From Microcyclospora pomicola (Eukaryota; Ascomycota; Dothideomycetes; Capnodiales): 64,000 nt of DNA. Below are positions 60,756 through 64,000 of this stretch, in pieces (position 1 is the first letter of the stretch; every line of letters begins with the position of its first letter). The position numbers were made by a program, and so were the translations under genes. Below the pieces are notes generated by a model that made no database searches, had not been told where the DNA came from, and saw only the letters and a program-made list of their open reading frames with translations. The stretch is from contig NHNY01000001.1 of the NCBI GenBank assembly GCA_002786065.1, positions 1,116,001-1,180,000 of the forward strand. Direction: 5' to 3'.

Positions 60756-61712
60756 ATGGGGACCTACTCCTCCGACCCTCTCTGGGCGGACATCACCCCC
60801 CTCCCCACCGACGAAGGCGGGCCCAACCCGCTCGCCGCCATCGCCTACTCCCCCGCCTACGAAGAGAGCATGTCCTACCTACGCGCCGTCATGGCCGCGA
60901 ACGAGTTCTCCCCACGCGTCCTCACCCTGACCGAGGACCTGATCGCCATGAACCCCGCGCACTACACCGTCTGGCTGTACCGGGCACAAACCCTCCTCCA
61001 CCTGCACGCCGACCTCGCCGCCGAGCTGGCCTGGCTGAACGCGACGGCGCTCGCGCACCCGAAGAACTACCAGATCTGGCACCACCGGCTGACGATCGTG
61101 GACGCGCGCGGGGACTGCGCAGGCGAGACGGACTTCATCCAGCGCATGTTCGCGCAGGACGCCAAGAACTACCACGTCTGGTCGTATCGGCAGTGGCTGG
61201 TGCGGCGGTTCGGGCTGTGGGGGGACGGGGCGGAGGGGGAGGCGGAGCTGGAGTTCACGCGCGAGATGCTGGAGCGGGATGTGCGAAATAACAGCGTGTG
61301 GAACCATCGCTGGTTCGTGGTGAATGGGCGGGAGGGGGAGGGAGTGGGAGTGGGCGGGGACGTGGCGGTGCGGGATCGCGAGATGGAGGTGGCGAAGGAG
61401 GCGATTCGGCGGGGGCCTGGGAATCCGAGTCCGTGGAATTACCTGCGGGCGGTCGTGAAGAAGAGCGGGATGGCGGTGGGGGAGCTAAAAGGGTTCGTGG
61501 AGGAGTTTGTGGTGCTGGGTGTGAGGGGAGAGGTGGTGGTTAAATCGAGCAGTGCGTTGGAGTTGTGGGTGGAGATTGTGGCCAGCGAGAAGGGAGATGC
61601 GTGGGAAGGGAGAGCCGGCCAAGCGCTGGATTTGCTGGCGAGCACGTACGATCCGATCCGGAAGAACTATTGGGAATATCAAAAGGGGGTGTTTGGGTTG
61701 GTGGCAGTATGA
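60756..61712 (+). CDS. RAM2: Protein farnesyltransferase / geranylgeranyltransferase-I alpha subunit
   Basis: Single exon, 318 aa. The start is SDPLWADITPLPTDEG, then the helical-hairpin PPTA repeats: NPAHYTVWLYRAQ, HPKNYQIWHHRLT, DAKNYHVWSYRQWLVRRF, DVRNNSVWNHRWFVV and NPSPWNYLRAVV, each with the conserved W and R/Y pair. The alpha subunit pairs with a farnesyl- or geranylgeranyl-transferase beta subunit and lipidates CaaX proteins such as Ras and Rho. The gene is very GC-rich: its first part uses mostly C-ending codons, and from about 61200 the plus strand becomes strongly G-rich. A Gly-rich insert (EGEGVGVGGDVAV) falls at that point. It ends 350 bp from ERG12, tail to tail. Confidence 0.95.
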   Translation: MGTYSSDPLWADITPLPTDEGGPNPLAAIAYSPAYEESMSYLRAVMAANEFSPRVLTLTEDLIAMNPAHYTVWLYRAQTLLHLHADLAAELAWLNATALAHPKNYQIWHHRLTIVDARGDCAGETDFIQRMFAQDAKNYHVWSYRQWLVRRFGLWGDGAEGEAELEFTREMLERDVRNNSVWNHRWFVVNGREGEGVGVGGDVAVRDREMEVAKEAIRRGPGNPSPWNYLRAVVKKSGMAVGELKGFVEEFVVLGVRGEVVVKSSSALELWVEIVASEKGDAWEGRAGQALDLLASTYDPIRKNYWEYQKGVFGLVAV

Positions 61713-62062
61713 AATGGCATGGCGGTGTCGAAACATTTGAGCATCACAGCGCGGCGTATCATGGTGTAGGAGCAATACCCTGGGAGGCAAATGGACTTCA
61801 TTGCAAGAAAATGCTAAGTTTCAAGAACGATGCATCCATCTTGACTCAAAGAACGAAAATTAGGTCGATCGATACTCTGAGACACCAATCATCTAGAACT
61901 CTTGCAAGAAGACCGATTAGAGAGTTCAGCTTCGCGAAGACCCAACTTGATGTATCCCAGCGACCCAAGTCGAACAACGACCAACCACAAGGAATGCTAC
62001 CCCCTTATCACTCCTTACTCCGCACCCTAGCAAGCGTCAAATGAAAACGAACGCGTCAAGCA
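61713..62062. other. Convergent spacer between RAM2 and ERG12
   Basis: 350 bp with the 3' flanks of both genes. Nothing else seen. Confidence 0.5.
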
Positions 62063-63664
62063 TCAAGGCCGCCAATACTTCCATGCCTCCTTGTCATACT
62101 TGCCACCCACCAGCTCCTCGACGCCCTCCCTCCCTTGCGCCATGAGGAACATGTCCTGGTCGATCTCCTCATCGTTGATGACGGCCGGATACAGGACGCC
62201 GACGCCATCACCTCCCAGCGTCGTCTCGTACTTCTGGAATCCCTCGCTTTGCAGGTCTTGCTCGAGGGCCCGGAGCGCGTGGTGTGAGTTGGTAGTGCCG
62301 TTGGTGGGTCTGGCGAATGCCGCCTCGCCGTTGAGTTGGATGGATGCGGACGCGGCGGCTGCATGAGGTTTCAGCAGTGTGATGGCACATCCGCCACCTC
62401 CTGCGCCGGTGAGCTTGGTCCACCCGACCCCGGACTGGTCGACGAGGTATCGCAGTCGTTCGAGTTTGGGATGCGACACACCAAGCGCGGTGAGCAGTCC
62501 ATGGTTCACCGACATGAGCTCGCCGAGATGCTGGATGTTATCGGGCGAGGCGGGATCGAAGTCCTCGCTCGTGACGAGGTCGTGCGCAGATCGTACGATT
62601 GCGTCGATCGCCTCGAAAATCCCTTCTGCCACTCGCGGATGAGCGGTTTTGAGTGCGCCGACTTTGGCGACCTCGACCGCTGTGGATTTGGGCTGACATG
62701 TGTCGACGAGAAGGAGAGGGAGCTCTGGGAAATCGCGTAGGATGGTGACGTCCGGTGGTTTAGTGTAATCTCGTCGCTGGAAAAGGACGGCATGACCATT
62801 AGTCGCGACTGTGTTGTCCACTCCGCTGGGGTTGCCGTGGATGAGCATCTCTCCGACGAACGCCCAACGATTGATCCGTTCGAGCTGCTCCTCGGATTCT
62901 TTCTTCATCTGATCTGGATGAGGTCCTGCCAGCGCACGACATTGTAGCAGCAACGCAGCCGCGACGCAGACGCTCACACTTGCACTGCTTCCCAAGCCTA
63001 CCCCGACCGGGATCGTCGACCGCAGCGCATAGATGCACGCCGGGCTGTTCGACGATCCCAGCGACAAGAACAGGTACAGGAAGCAACTTGCCGCAGCTTG
63101 GTGGATCTTCCTCTTCTGCGTCTCCTCATGCTCGCTGACATTTGCGATGTTCGGCTGCATCGCCTCGACGAGCTCCGGGTCCAGACTTGTCACAAGATCA
63201 TAGTACTTCTTCCGCCGACTTGAGAATGCCTGCCACGGCAACGCCGTGATGTCCCACGTATGTTCCAGCCCGATGTCCGTGAACCGCAACGTCACCGTCC
63301 GTTTCGACTTGGACAGCGTCGTGCACAGGAGGTAGGAGCGGAGCGAGATGGACGCTGCGATCGCTGGTTTGCCATGCACGACCGCATGCTCGCCGTAGAC
63401 GATCGTCTTGCCTGGCGCCGAAACGATGAATGGTGGTGCCATCGGATTCGACTGTCGCCGTCTCGCGCGCGGCCGGCTCGCAAGCCCATTTGTGCTGGTC
63501 GTGGTGGTGGGAGAGGAGGAGGTGGAGGTGGACGAGGTGCTTTCGGAGCCGGAGTCGTCGTGGATGGGCGACTCGACACTCTCGCCGTGGCCGTTGGTGC
63601 GGCCATTGATCGCGGCGCCATTCGTGTTCAGGCCATTGGTGTGTCCGTTCATCGTCGCGACCAT
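62063..63664 (-). CDS. ERG12: Mevalonate kinase
   Basis: Single exon, 533 aa. The first 75 residues are an extension with Asn-Gly repeats (NGHTNGLNTNGAAINGRTNG) and a Ser/Thr run. The GHMP-kinase domain then starts with FIVSAPGKTIVYGEHAVVHG. The ATP loop is IPVGVGLGSSASVSV (about residue 220), followed by HGNPSGVDNTVATNG and the C-terminal motif TKLTGAGGGGCAITLL. Mevalonate kinase makes 5-phosphomevalonate, feeding ergosterol and the prenyl donors used by the neighbouring RAM2 enzyme. The yeast protein begins almost directly at the SAPGK motif, so the extension is a local feature; if a downstream ATG (for example the one in NPMAPPF) were used, it would be lost. The family assignment is certain. 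Confidence 0.96.
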   Translation of the reverse strand: MVATMNGHTNGLNTNGAAINGRTNGHGESVESPIHDDSGSESTSSTSTSSSPTTTTSTNGLASRPRARRRQSNPMAPPFIVSAPGKTIVYGEHAVVHGKPAIAASISLRSYLLCTTLSKSKRTVTLRFTDIGLEHTWDITALPWQAFSSRRKKYYDLVTSLDPELVEAMQPNIANVSEHEETQKRKIHQAAASCFLYLFLSLGSSNSPACIYALRSTIPVGVGLGSSASVSVCVAAALLLQCRALAGPHPDQMKKESEEQLERINRWAFVGEMLIHGNPSGVDNTVATNGHAVLFQRRDYTKPPDVTILRDFPELPLLLVDTCQPKSTAVEVAKVGALKTAHPRVAEGIFEAIDAIVRSAHDLVTSEDFDPASPDNIQHLGELMSVNHGLLTALGVSHPKLERLRYLVDQSGVGWTKLTGAGGGGCAITLLKPHAAAASASIQLNGEAAFARPTNGTTNSHHALRALEQDLQSEGFQKYETTLGGDGVGVLYPAVINDEEIDQDMFLMAQGREGVEELVGGKYDKEAWKYWRP

Positions 63665-64000
63665 CGCCTTGCGGTCTCCCTCTTCACCTAATGCCTTGCC
63701 TTATTGTAGGTAGACAGCTCCTAGGTCTCAAGTCTCAGGCGTGAATGCCGCGTATTCTTCGTGGTTGGTTCCCTCTTCAAGACTCCCAAGAAATCTTTCC
63801 CATCATGATTGTACCATTGCATTCATCCTCTTCGTTGGTTATCGAGTCAATCGTTCGTGATGCGCGATGCTCTTCAGCGACTGTGCATGTGCAAGTATAT
63901 TCAAGCAGGCGTCGACGAACGAATGTTCCTCCTCAAAATCATTCATGTAAAGGTACAGTAGAGGTGTAAGGTATGCCCGCAGTCCAGAAAGATGCGGCGA
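63665..64000. other. Right edge, promoter side of ERG12
   Basis: 336 bp upstream of ERG12. A 74-aa frame at 63745-63969 is not supported as a gene. Confidence 0.45.

Noticed and set aside
60503-61291. 262-aa Arg/Pro-rich plus-strand frame
   Set aside because: Out-of-frame overlap with RAM2; the RAM2 frame has all prenyltransferase alpha repeats.

Overview
This window looks like chromosomal DNA of a filamentous ascomycete (Pezizomycotina). The gene content (CFEM protein, taxilin-like coiled coil, eIF3m, NmrA-like reductases) and the short introns suggest a Dothideomycete, perhaps near Mycosphaerellales; that placement is inference from family likeness. Introns are 49-125 nt, with GTRNGT-like donors, CTRAY-like branch points and AG acceptors. 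I derived the splice models by hand and checked that exon lengths sum to whole codons. No tRNA, rRNA, CRISPR array, or intact transposon or virus-like element was recognised.

Layout. 0-12 kb: a UBX-family p97 cofactor cut by the left edge, an unknown protein, 20S proteasome subunit alpha3 (PRE10), secreted gamma-glutamyltranspeptidase, a GPI-type CFEM protein, then the head-to-head pair SmB / ribosomal protein L11. 13-25 kb: DED1 helicase, mitochondrial presequence protease CYM1, a taxilin-like coiled coil, an acidic protein with candidate SUMO-interaction motifs, and eIF3m. 25-37 kb: an alpha/beta hydrolase, an unknown protein, enolase, proteasome ATPase RPT4, a NAT9-type acetyltransferase, a PAQR/Izh-type membrane protein and an NmrA-like reductase. 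37.7-48.5 kb is the accessory part: about 4 kb without a gene, a secreted protein built from two copies of an unrecognised domain, a small secreted cysteine-rich protein, a broken NmrA-like gene and a multi-finger C2H2 protein. 48.9-64 kb returns to housekeeping genes: SEC53, eIF2 gamma (GCD11), an unknown conserved protein, a mitoribosomal SOD-like protein head to head with PXR1, LYS1, a cysteine-rich protein, RAM2 and mevalonate kinase ERG12.

Most genes serve core processes: translation (eIF3m, eIF2 gamma, L11, DED1, mitoribosome, PXR1), protein turnover (UBX, PRE10, RPT4, CYM1), splicing (SmB), glycosylation precursor supply (SEC53), glycolysis (ENO), lysine synthesis (LYS1), and isoprenoid synthesis and use (ERG12 and RAM2 as convergent neighbours). 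The strongest novelty candidate is the duplicated secreted protein at 41904-43927: both copies share sequence blocks, and a phase-0 intron lies just before the same YTPG motif in each. Gene-structure curiosities are two genes whose first coding exon is only the ATG (PRE10, RPL11) and a 9-nt microexon in the SmB gene.
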